From Ichthyophis bannanicus (lineage: Eukaryota; Chordata; Amphibia; Gymnophiona; Ichthyophiidae), in assembly GCA_033557465.1 (NCBI GenBank), contig JAWIIG010000025.1, forward strand, positions 3,777,001 to 3,841,000: DNA of 64,000 nucleotides. Direction: 5' to 3'. Of the stretch, positions 52,140 to 62,464 are shown piece after piece (the first letter of the stretch is position 1; each line of letters begins with the position of its first letter). Made by a program: the position numbers and the translations under genes. The notes below the pieces were generated by a model that worked only from the letters and a program-made list of their open reading frames with translations, searched no databases and was not told the origin of the DNA.

Positions 52140-53872
52140 CTGAGGCTCAAAATGTCATTCGACAAGGTATTCAACATATTCTGGATGAGGTTAGCAGCAG
52201 AGTTTCACCTGGTGATTATGTACAGATGCATCTACATTCATCTCTTTTTCACAATTCCTTGTATTCTGGAAAGCTAAACCCAGAAGCATTGGATGCTGAT
52301 GAATTCTTAGACAAGATCACTAAACTTCTTCAGAGTCACAGAGAAATCCAGGTTTGTGATATATTCCATGTTGTTGTACTTGCCATAAGAAATCAGGGTG
52401 ATGGGGCATGTAGCGTCTTAAAGACTATACCATTTAGCCAAATCATTCATAGACTTGAATAACACAGATAGCCTCACAGCGCTCATGTCTCTAGTATAAC
52501 TGACATATGCCGAGCTGTTAGAAGGTGCTTAAAAACTACATAATGAGTTGAAGTGGTCAGTACATAGAAAAGTCAGGCTCGATGATGCAGCAATATGTGA
52601 ACAGCATTTAAAGATAAACATAGGCCTTGTGCTTTACACAAACTCAATGGGTTGCTTTAAAACATCCGACTAACCTGTGTTCCCTAAAACTGTTTTCTTG
52701 TTGCTACACGATGACCATTTCTATGGTATAACCAATTTCAAAAAGTTCTACGGGGACTGTAACTTCTGGAGTTACTGTCAGAAACCATACAGTCATGATC
52801 ATAATTGTACATTATGGTGTCGTCTTTGACACCAACGTGTGTGAACAATGCTGGTGTACAACAGAAATGTCCTAAATGCAAACTGTTTGTCATTCTAAAC
52901 AGTGTTTAGATAGACATAAACAGTTGCACTGAAAAAAGAAGTGGAGTGTTTATCTAAGATACTGTGCCAAAAATGTGAGTCTTATGTGGACAAAAAACAT
53001 AAGTGCAAGGGTAGGCATTGTAAACTATGCAGTGAACCCTTAACCGGAGACAGCAACCACTTACGTTTTATGACCCCTATTGGTAACCCTGAAACATCTG
53101 AAAAGTATACTTTTTATGATTGTGAATGTATGCAAGAAACAGGCTGGTATGGCCCTTATTACATATATGCGATGGACTTAAATGTTGAAAGAAACTGGGA
53201 ATTCAAGGGTCTCAAATGTATTTCAGCCTTTATACAGATTTTTTATGACAAAAAATTTAAAGACTATACCTTCATAGCTCATAATTCCAAAGGTTATGAT
53301 GCATAGTTTGTACTTAAACAACTGTTAAAGGAAAAGATGAATACAGGTCTGCTGGTTCAAGGTGGTATACTTTTACAAATTACCATTGAACCTTTGATTA
53401 TTTATTTTGGTGACTCTCTAAATTTCCTTTCTATGAAATTTAGCAAACTTCCACAAGCCATGGGTATTACAGGCTGCAAGGGGTATTTTCCACACTTTTT
53501 TAATTCTCTGGAAAATCAAAATTATGTGGGCCCTCTGCCGGATGTTAAACATTATGGTGTTGGAAGCATGCTGCCTGAAGAAAAAGAAGAATTTTTACAA
53601 CAGTACAAGGACAATCAGCATAAAACTTTTAATTTGCAAAAAGAGATGGCTTATTACTGCCAACAGGATGTATCTATTTTGCGACAGGCCTGTGTTCTCT
53701 ACCAAGCTGAAGTCATGAAAATGGCAGAGAAAGAAGTGGTTATAGAGCAGGATGATGTATCAAAAATTCTAACAAGTTGTTTAGACCCTTTCCAGTACAT
53801 AACCCTTGCATCTGTATGTATGGCTATGTTCAGATTAATGTTTTTAGAACCCAAGACTGTGGCATTCATCCC
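52140..53872 (+). pseudogene. Polinton/Maverick protein-primed DNA polymerase B, N-terminal and exonuclease part
   Basis: The N-terminal region (52160-52460) carries GDYVQMHLHSSLFHNSLYSG-like text known from Polinton polymerases. After a broken stretch come Cys-rich pieces (CSYC-like, SHDHNCTL, CQKCESYVDKKHKCKGRHCK), the Exo I motif FYDCECMQETG (near 53118), Exo II FIAHNSKGYDA (near 53275-53305, then a stop) and Exo III YCQQDVSIL (near 53655-53680). The open pieces are 52076-52462, 52941-53306 and 53337-53918. It is interrupted at 53872 by LINE-F and resumes at 54429. Confidence 0.8.
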
Positions 53873-54419
53873 ACCAGGTAACTATCACAGGCAGACAGAG
53901 ACAACAAAAACCTACTAATAATACCAAAGACCAAAACCAAAGCTAAACAAACAACCTGTCATAGAGCTTTTTGAATATATGCTGCATCACTCTGGAGCGC
54001 CCTCCTAGAAAACATAGGAACCACCTGTGGGACTTTCAGAAAGTCTTAAAAAAATACTTTTTTTTGGAATACTATGGACCAGAACCTGAAACACTGTGCG
54101 AAACGCATCCACTTCAATGAAATATGAACACATCCAATCATTCTACCTTCCATACAATAGCAGCAACCATCATAACCAACATCAAGAAACCATGTATCCA
54201 ATATTGTTATATCCAAGTTTTAAATTCCTTGTTCTATGTAAAGTTCATTTTCTTTATTTAACATTTCTTATATACCGCCTTTCATGATATCAAGGCGGTT
54301 TACATTGAACAAACTGAAATTACATTGAACAGGGCATTATAACTTGTTTAACGTTCAATGTAAACCGCTTTGAATGTAAAAAAAGCGGTATAAAAAAATT
54401 GTTAAATAAAGAAATAAAT
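53873..54419 (+). mobile_element. LINE-F: 3' end of an L2-type LINE in the Polinton polymerase
   Basis: The target duplication ATTCATCCC occurs at 53864-53872 and 54420-54428. The C-terminal ORF2 text (TFRKSLKKYFFLE-like near 54010-54065) is frameshifted. The tail hairpin is ACCGCTTT (54364-54371) with AAAGCGGT (54382-54389). A second, minus-oriented tail (ACCGCCTT 54274-54281 with AAGGCGGT 54292-54299) is nested inside. Confidence 0.8.
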
Positions 54420-54428
54420 ATTCATCCC

Positions 54429-55350
54429 CCTCTATTCAATAGCTGATATATGTAGAGACCAAAGAAAATATGCAGATCACACATGCTCTGAAAGAGGGTA
54501 AAAAAAAAGGTGGGTTCTTATTTTCTTGATGGTTATGCAGTGATCGATGGGATAAAAACAGCTTTTGAATTTAATGGTTGTTTTCATCACAGTTGACCGA
54601 GTTGTTTTAACAATAAAGCCCAGAATCCTGTAACAGCCACAACCTTTGGTTTTCTTTATGAAAGAGACACAGTTAAAAGCTGCGTTCCTGGAAAGCCGGG
54701 GGTTCAAATGGGAGGATGAGTGGAAGCAGATGTTAAAAGAAAATGACAGGGGCTGTGCAGGTTTCCTGGCTGACTCAGCATTACCACAACCTCTGATTCC
54801 ACGAGATGCCCTTTTTGGGGGTAGAACAAATGCAGTTTGTCTGTACTACAAAACAAAATCTGGGGGAAAAAATACACTACTATGATTTTACGAGTCTATG
54901 CCTTTTTGTCACTAAAACAAAGGAATATTCAATAGGCCATCCACAAATCATTTATGACAAATTTGGTCCCCCCACAAATTACTTTGGCTTTATAAAAACC
55001 AAAGTATACCCTCCACAAAAGATCTTTTTCTCAGTGTTACCTGTATGGGTGGGTGGTAAGCTTGTTTCCTTCTGTGTCATACATGTGCTGACATAAAGCA
55101 ACAGGAAATGTGTGCCCAAACAGATGAGGAGAGAGCTTTTACGAGGACTTGGTGTACGGTGGAGGTGAATGTAGCCATTGCAAAATGGTATATGGTTGTT
55201 GAAATCTATGAAATCTGGCATATCGAGAAAAAATCTGATAGTCTCTTTTCTGAATACATCAAAATGCACCTCCGTCAAAAACAAGAGGCTTCTGACTACC
55301 CCTGGTGGTGCAATGATACTGAAAAACAAAATTGGGGTCAATCCGAGGCA
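54429..55350 (+). pseudogene. Polinton/Maverick DNA polymerase B, polymerase-domain part
   Basis: This continues the polymerase after LINE-F. LDGYAVIDGIKTAFEFNGCF (near 54520-54585) is followed by LKAAFLESRGFKWEDEWKQM, LIPRDALFGGRTNAV and motif A YDFTSLCLFVTKTKEY, where relatives have SLYP, so the Tyr is replaced. Then KFGPPTNYFGFIKTKVYPP and ERAFTRTWCTVEV with KQEASDYPWWCNDTEK. Frameshifts and stops are frequent. Sequence is lost near 55350 before motif C, and L1 starts at about 55420. Confidence 0.8.
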
Positions 55351-55422
55351 CTATTCGGCCCCTCTGCTGACCCCGACTAACTTCCCCGCACATTGTATGG
55401 GGAGGTTAGGCAGGGCAGGAAA

Positions 55423-55553
55423 GGGAGGCGGAGCTAGAGAGCAGACAAGATGGCTGCATAAGACTCGAGCTCCCATAGACCCCAGCAAGATCTAAATGCC
55501 ACCACTTTTTCCCCTCACCAACCAAGGCTGGAAAACGCAGAGTTACAGGTGAT
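55423..55553 (+). promoter_or_regulatory. L1 5' UTR with a YY1-like site
   Basis: GGAGGCGGAGC and CAAGATGGC (55446-55454) recall the start of mammalian L1 5' UTRs, where CAAGATGGC binds YY1 and fixes the transcription start. Here it lies about 25 bp from the apparent 5' end. Confidence 0.45.
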
Positions 55554-57690
55554 ATGACAAACGTGGCTGGATTTCATCTCGGGGACAAGTGTGGGTGCGA
55601 AAAGAGCAAAAGCGGACCCTCCATCCCTGCACAGAATGTTCGCGAGCTGGGAAACTGCAGAGGGACTTCAAGAGCTCCTGCAGGAGATCAGAGCAGTGCC
55701 ATTATGATAACAACAAACGGAGACACTTTTACTTCAATGCAGGAGGACTGGTTAGAACTCAAAATCCAAATGGCCTCATTAAATACCAGAATTGAGCGCA
55801 TAGATTGCACGTTGGGTGTACATGAAGAAAAACTGAAACAAGTACATATAAATACTAAACGTATTGAGCAATTAGAGCGGAACCTCGAAGATCTTAATAA
55901 TCGCACCCACAGGAACAATGTTCGTCTCCTGGGCATTCCAGAGGGTGTGAAAGGCACAAACATGGTACAGTTCTTAGAGACCTTACTGCCGAAATTCTTC
56001 CGCACAGAATTTGGAAAACCGCTGGAAATTGAAAGAGCGCACAGGATTCCAACACATTTGGCATCTAATGGACAACAACCTAGGCCAATAATATTTAAAG
56101 TTTTATGGTATCAGTGGACCACAGAACGCTTCTAGCAAGACTATAGAACATCGGACTACACAGATCCACCCTGAGATGGTTCCACTCTTACCTAACGGAC
56201 AGGCAGATACAGGTCAAGGTCGGCGCCAACACATCCCGACCCATAAAGGTCATGCAAGGTGTACCACAAGGATCTGCCCTATCGGCACTATTATTTAATC
56301 TCTAAATTCAACCAATATGCAACATCATGATGGAACACAAAATACAATACACAATCTATGCCGACAATATCATGATATACACACCAGTCACCATCGACAA
56401 CCCAGACTACACCAAAATAACAGACTGTCTCACGCACATGACCAACTGGTTTCAAGACAACAACTTGACCATAAACTACAGCAAGACCGAGGCACTAATC
56501 ATCACCCGAAACACCGACTTCGTCCCTCCACTCAACATCAAGGCAAACAACACAACAATACCCTTAAAACCAGAAGTGAAATACCTCGGAGTGACCCTCG
56601 ACAAAGAACTAAACCTACAATCACACATCAGAAGAACCATCAAAAATGCATACCACAAGATGAGTCTAATCTGACGCCTCAAGCCCCTCCTCTCTCAGGA
56701 GCACTTCCGAACCGTCTGTCAGGGACTAATAACCCCAATCCTAGACTTCTGCAACCCAATCTATCCCGGCCTAACAAAGCAGACACTCCGACCACTGCAA
56801 TTGGCGCAAAACACAGCAGCACGCATAATATCCAGCACAGCAAGACAAGATCACATCACACCCATCCTAAAAGATCTCCACTGGCTACTAATCAGCTCCC
56901 GCATCAGATATAAGACAGTAATAAACATATTCAAAATCAAAAACAGACATCAGCTCTCAGCCTACAACCACTCATACAATCCGACAGCAACACACGACCG
57001 AGGAGGAGAGGCACCTCCAACCGCATCAACACACCAAAAGAATTCAACAACGTATGCAAAGACACTGCAAAATGAGCACTATCACTGGCCGCCCCAGCAA
57101 TTTGGAACGCTCTCCCAGAGGACCTACGATCAACAACAGACATCAAGGACTTTCGAAAACAGCTGAAGACGACCTTATTCATCGAACATTACGGCGACAT
57201 CACATAAGCTGCCCGCCAGACAGTACTACAGCATAACCCACCTCCCTGGACTCTTATGTACATAGTATTGTATAATAGCGCACGATATAAATAGCCCACT
57301 AAGAATCAACGACACCTGACACATACAATCATTCACAGTCTCACTGCATGCACACACAAGACAGTCTTTGTTTGATTGTTTGCTGTGTAGACCGCCTTGA
57401 TTAAAGGATAAGGCGGTATAGAAATTCATTAAAATAAATAAATACGGTATCAGCATGCTCTCCAGATAATGAACATTGCTAAATGCTCCAAAGAAATATT
57501 GTTTGAAGGTAGGAAGGTGTTTTTCTATCCAGATTTCAATAAAGCAACAGTGGAACGGCGGAAGTTCTTCCTTGCGTTTCATCCATGGCAGCAACATCTT
57601 CAAGCTTAATACGGTCAGTTTTTTCCAGCGTGCTTCAGGGTCACAATTCATAACCAAACTAGAACCTTTGAGGACCATGAAAAACTGAAA
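55554..57690 (+). pseudogene. L1 ORF1, split by LINE-G
   Basis: The first part (55554-56114) has a coiled coil (about residues 60-110: LELKIQMASLNTRIERI, LEEKLKQ-like heptads), then the RRM start NNVRLLGIPEGV and IERAHRIPTHLASNGQQPRP with IIFKVLWYQ. The second part resumes at 57446 with YQHALQIMNIAKCSKEILFE and VFFYPDFNKATVERR to about 57690, the C-terminal domain of L1 ORF1p. Removing LINE-G and one GGTATCAG restores continuity in the text. A frameshift occurs near 57605. Confidence 0.8.
56115..57445 (+). mobile_element. LINE-G: 5'-truncated L2-type LINE in L1 ORF1
   Basis: The target duplication GGTATCAG lies at 56107-56114 and 57446-57453. The ORF2 remnant begins just after motif A (SVDHRTLLARL), then GVPQGSALSALLFNL (stop near 56303), YADNIMIY (YADD changed to YADN), VKYLGVTLDKELNLQSHIRR, LLSQEHFRTVCQGLITPILD, ITPILKDLHW and APAIWNALPEDLRSTTDIKD-like text in shifted frames. 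The tail hairpin is ACCGCCTT (57391-57398) with AAGGCGGT (57410-57417). Confidence 0.85.
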
Positions 57691-57943
57691 GCTTTCTGGA
57701 AGAGAAGGAAGCAGTGGCCATGACCTGACTTTTTTCCCTTCAGCTTATGTACTGTCAGTGCTGGAGAAGTATTTTGTGGCTGGAAGGGGTAGCGCGAAAA
57801 GATGACCTTGTCCTAGGTTCAGTGCGCAAAATTTAAGCAAATGACGGATTTGTGATGTGCTTTTGTTTCATTATCTTATATCATGGGTAATAATATTGTG
57901 CATTTGCAGTGGGAGTGGTGCATGGCCTTGGTGGTCATGTTTA

Positions 57944-58160
57944 TTTATTTATTTTATTTTATTTATTACAGGCTCTTATATACCGCTCTATTCAGAATCA
58001 GCGCGGTTCACAATATAACAACATACCATAACAACAAACTGTTAGGTTTTACAGAGAACAAGGTCAGAGAACTTGGATAAAACATGGGACGTCATTACTG
58101 CAACTATTTACAAGAGTATGTTATCATAAACAAATGGGGGGGGGAGGAGTGGAGGTAATA
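57944..58160 (-). repeat. Tail-only L2-type LINE copy between L1 ORF1 and ORF2
   Basis: ATTT repeats, hairpin ACCGCTCT (57982-57989) with AGCGCGGT (58000-58007), then 3' UTR text resembling LINE-B (ACCATAACAACAAACTGTTA). Confidence 0.75.
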
Positions 58161-58389
58161 AGTTTATCATGGGGAGGGTCTGGAGCGGCTGTTCTAAGCA
58201 CCACTGGCTCACCCAGTTAGATTGTACCTTGTTAGAAGGGAAGGGGATGACTCTCTGGAAACCTTTGTTAGTATATTGCTGTGTTGGCTGTATAAAAATG
58301 GTTCTAGATTGAAGTGTGCCCTAATTTTACAGCATCCAATGTGCCTAAGTTGGATTGTCAGATCTATTGTTTTATGATATGGGGGCTAG

Positions 58390-59456
58390 CACTTTTTTAT
58401 CATTGAATGTTATGGGCATCATAAGAACATAAGATATGCCATACTGGGTCAGACCAAGGTCCATCAAGCCCAGTATTCTGTTTCCAACAGTGGCCAATCT
58501 AGGTCATATGTACCTAGCAGTTTCCCCAAGAGACACAAGTTCCACAATGCTTGTACTGATCAAAAGGAACAATATTCTAACCTATTGTCAAAAGGCTAAA
58601 GGAGACATAATATACCTTCAGGAGACCCATTTGAGTTCAGCAGAAACAGCAAAATTAGGCTTGGGCAGATTTATGGTGGAGGCACATTCTCCAGCATGCA
58701 ATAAAAAAAATGGGGTAGCCATTTTAATTCACAAATCCTTACATCCCATTATTGAGCACACTAGAGCGGACACTGAAGGTAGATGGGCAAAAACTAATAT
58801 TCAATTAGATAACACTCACCTATCGTTGTTTATCTACTCGTATGCCGCGAACACAGATGCACCAATGTTTTTTCATAAAGTGGCAAGTGAACTGGCAAAA
58901 GACCCCTTCCACTATATAATTTTGGGGGTGGGGGGTGATTTTAATTTGATACTTGATCTGATCTTGGACAAACAATCCCAGTGTAGGCATAGACACATCA
59001 GAGCCTCCATTGTAGTGGCCACTTTAATGCAATCCTTTGGTTTGATAGATATTTGGAGGCTTTTGTACCCCACAGAAAAGTACTTTACCTTTTATTCACT
59101 GCCCCATAACTCTCACTCCCGCATTGACTTTTTTCTCATATTAAAATCAATGGCAATCAATATTCACAGCACCCATATATCCAATCATGCAGCAATTTTC
59201 TTTAACTTTTAAGTTGAATGAAACCAGAAGTAGGGCATGGTCTTTTGATAGGTCTTTGTTAAGGGATGAAGTATTTCGGGAGAAGGTATGGGAGGCCATT
59301 AAAAACTATTTTGATATAAATTCCCCAGATGATACTTCTGGATGGGCATGGTGGGAAGCTTTTAAAGCTTCCATCAGGGTGACAATCACCAGTCACTGCA
59401 TCTATACAAAACAGACAACGGCAAGCGGAACAAAAAATGTTAGAGGAGCAAATGTA
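58390..59456 (+). pseudogene. L1 ORF2, endonuclease and start of the linker
   Basis: The start TFLSLNVMGI is cut at 58420 by a CR1 3' end and resumes at about 58556 with LIKRNNILTYCQKAKGDIIY. Motifs: LQETHLS (catalytic Glu), GGDFNLI (near 58935), DIWRLLYP, SRIDFFLI and SNHAAIFF (final His region). The linker after a frameshift near 59205 has SRAWSFDRSLLRDEVFREKV and WWEAFKASIR. Sequence stops at the SINE (about 59457); RT is not present. Confidence 0.8.
58421..58556 (-). repeat. CR1-type 3' end inserted in L1 ORF2
   Basis: ATAAGAACATAAGATATGCC, then ACTGGGTCAGACC and CAAGCCCAGTATTCTGTTTC match the copy at 38283. The L1 frame text continues on both sides. Confidence 0.75.
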
Positions 59457-59633
59457 AGAGGGAGGAGTGGCTCAGTGGTTGGGACAAGTTGCCTCAGGCC
59501 AGAAGGCCAGGGGTTCAATTCCCACATGGGGACAAGCAACTTCAGGCCAGAGAGACTGGGGTCTCTAGTCCCATGGCCACTCCTTATGGCCTTGGGCAAG
59601 CCACTTAACCCTCAATTGCCTCAGATACACTTA
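59457..59633 (+). repeat. tRNA-derived SINE in L1 ORF2
   Basis: A box GAGTGGCTCAGTGGTTGGGA and B box GGGGTTCAATTCCC near 59511-59524; the body ends with GCCTTGGGCAAGCCACTTAA. It lies directly after L1 linker text (AEQKMLEEQM in a shifted frame). Confidence 0.7.
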
Positions 59634-62464
59634 GGGGTATGTTTACTAAACCGTCTTAATGTGCGCTTTGCCATGTTATCACGCAATAAGATACCTTATC
59701 GCCTGATGAAGGCGCATTACTGGGCGATAAGGTGCCATAGCACACGATAACACGGGCAGTGGCGCAAACAAGCGCTGAAGGCGGAGAAAGGCTCCCGGAG
59801 GGCGGAGGAAGGCTCCCCAGGGGCGGAGAGAGAGGGTCAATGGGCGGAGAGTGGGAGGGGAGAGGCTCCCTGCACACTAACACTGTGAAATCCGAGGCTC
59901 AAAACTAATGCCAGTGAAACTCTGGCGTTAGAGCTGATTTAAAGGGAAAAGAAACCATTTCCGTCAGCAATGTACAGCAAAACCAGGGAAACCTACAAAA
60001 AGTGATAAGTGTGATACATGTGCACGGAACAAAAGGGCAAATAAACAGTGAAAATGAACAGAAGAAAATGTAAAAAAACCCATAACCAAGCTGGGCAATA
60101 GTAATATCAATGGGAAACATCAAAAAACACTCCCAAGAAAGCTCCAAAACAAAAGATATGAATTTTGGAAGGGTCTATGCTCCGTCCCCATACAAGGTGA
60201 ATGAGCCCACAGTGAAATTGCGCTGAGCAGGGTTTCTGACTCCATTGGCCAGATTTCCTATGGCGTGCACATCTTCCGCAACAGCAGGGTAGGCATGTCT
60301 GAACGGGCAACTGGACAGATGCTGGAAAAGGGGATACAGAGGGCTGCAGGCGGCACATGCTGTGGTGCAGCTTGGCCACAGTGCGGACTAGGGTGATACC
60401 TAGGTGGCCCATAGGAATGCTGAAACAGTAGTGCAGCCAGACAGCAACTGATGTGGGCCCAACATGGGCACGAGTGTGCATGTCACAGGGGATAGTACCC
60501 AGCAGGTACCCCCAAGGGCACAGAACATTGGCAGGCAGTGCTGGGGGGAAGCGTGGACATCTATGCAGGCACCCCCTATCCCAGAGCCCACACCATAGAC
60601 TGCCACCTACCGGCACACTGGATGGCCTGAGACTGTGCACCACCAGCACCAGGGCATGTCAGCACGGTGGTGGAGGGGTACTGGTGGTGGAGGGGGCATT
60701 GGCAGCTGCCCAGAGCAGACCATGGCCTAGCCCTGTGTAGGTGGGTGCCATGCACTGCAACAGACAGGCCCTGTCTGACGAACAGTCATGGTATCAACAG
60801 GGAATGCACTGTCTCTGTGGCAACACAGTGGTGCAGTGCACACAGCTAGTGTTTCCAGAAGCAGAAGGTCACAGGTTTAAGTCCCAGCTGTGTTTCCTGC
60901 CAACCCAGTCCCCATATTTTACCCACTACTAAAACATGCTAATACAGACAGAACCTTTATTGTAGATGACGTAAAATGCCCAAAATACCTACATTTCACC
61001 CTACAGACCACAGACACCATAAACATGCGCATTACCTAGAGCAGAGTCTCCCAAATGCAGTCCTGGAGGGCCAAACACCATACAGGTTCCATGCTGCCTC
61101 TAATAAAGTTGCCTATGCTGCATTTCTATGCGCTGCCCACGTGGTATGCAGATGTATCTCATGCATATTCATGAGGGACAGCATGAAAACCGAACAGTGT
61201 TTGGCCCACCAGGACTGGAGTTGGGAACCTCTGCCCTAAAGCAGCGGCCAACAGGGGCAGACACACCCGCACCCACAGGCTCCATTATCCAATGCCTCCT
61301 GGAGAGGAAGGATGTTGGGCCCTGCATGAATCTCCCAATACTAGCACTTGCATAACTTAGCAATGCCACCCTAAACCTGGGAATACGGTACACATCTATC
61401 AAAAGGTTGCTATGATTACTGGCAGATAGCAATTCCGAAGTTAAGTGCAATTTTCTGATTGAGCTGCATCATAGCAAACTTTCTGATGTCTGTGGAGTGT
61501 GCTACAGGTCTTGTGTCTGACAGTGTTTACCACCCTGGGGAGTGACCCCAACAGTATTGCGTACCATAGCCATGCCTGCAATGTGCCCAGGACTGGTGCG
61601 GTGGCCAGGGCTGCCAAACACCTCTATAGCTGCACAATGCTGGCATAGGTGTGTGGAGTGTGTGTCTGTCTATCCAGTGTGTGGTGGCTGCCAACACCCT
61701 CCACAGCCCTCACTGCTAGCACTGTTGCCAGTATTGGCCTGCCAATGTGCATAATGAGGAGCAAGGTATTGTGGGAATAGCCTAGATAGGGTGGCCTGGC
61801 CTGGATGCATCTGTACAGGGCATAGGGCAATGGCTCGGACATTGTAGTGCCCAGCCACCACCTGCACGGACAGGGTGGCCACAGCATGTCCTGCTGGGAG
61901 GTCACTCTCACCCTGACTGAGCAGTGACCACGGCATGGCTAGGTTCCCCCATAGTGCTGTATGGTATTTTTTTCAAGTGATATTTGTGGGTTCTCTTTTG
62001 GGGCCCAATCACTGACTTATCTGCTTGGTGTGTATGCTGAGATCCCAGTTCTGGGTGCATGCATTTCCTCCAGGAACATGCACTATGGACTAGCTAGCAG
62101 ACTGTCTGCAGTTAGTATGTGTCTTGCTGGAACACATTGCAGGGTGCAGCGGCTGGAGGCTTGCTGCTGGAGCATGTCAGGTAGTGGTGGGGGGCAGCTG
62201 AGCGTTTCCAGGCCTTCTGTCTGCCTTGCCTTCTGGATGTGTACAGATTGGTATTGACTGCCCTGTAGGGTGTCTGTTCCCCAGCAGGACTGGGGTTGAT
62301 GGTCCCCTCTACTGCCACCATTGCAGGGAGGTAGAATGTGGATCTGTTGGTGGGAGATCCTGTTTCCCACCCTGAGCCCCAGAGGGTAGGGTGGGTTGGG
62401 TAGTGGTACATAAACTGCCTATGGGTCCGAACACCTCCCCGCCTCCGGGGTAAGTAGGTGGGTG
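59634..62464 (+). mobile_element. Harbinger-like element, second copy (right end not seen)
   Basis: It starts with GGGGTATGTTTACTAAACCG after TTA. Its interior matches the first copy in order and orientation: GGGTCAATGGGCGGAGAGTG (59835) versus 27685-27705, the tRNA-like segment (60810-60900) versus 28425-28500, and CCACCACCTGCACGGACAGG (61855) versus 28998-29017. No transposase ORF was seen. LINE-H begins at about 62465 and the other end lies beyond the window. Confidence 0.7.
61042..61233. mobile_element. hAT-like MITE, 192 bp, with 8-bp duplication
   Basis: Ends CAGAGTCTCCCAAATGCAGT and GGACTGGAGTTGGGAACCTC...TG are inverted. Flanks ACCTAGAG (61034-61041) and CCCTAAAG (61234-61241) match at 6 of 8. 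It is absent from the corresponding part of the first Harbinger-like copy. Confidence 0.75.

Larger units (their letters stand above)
55420..59456 (+). mobile_element. L1-type LINE, 5' part, with nested insertions
   Basis: It starts near GGGAGGCGGAGC (55423) with CAAGATGGC at 55446-55454, then ORF1 (55554-57690) and the start of ORF2 (from about 58390). It is interrupted by LINE-G, a tail fragment and a CR1 3' end, and at its right by a SINE that leads into Harbinger-2. The downstream RT lies beyond the stack or outside the window. Confidence 0.75.
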
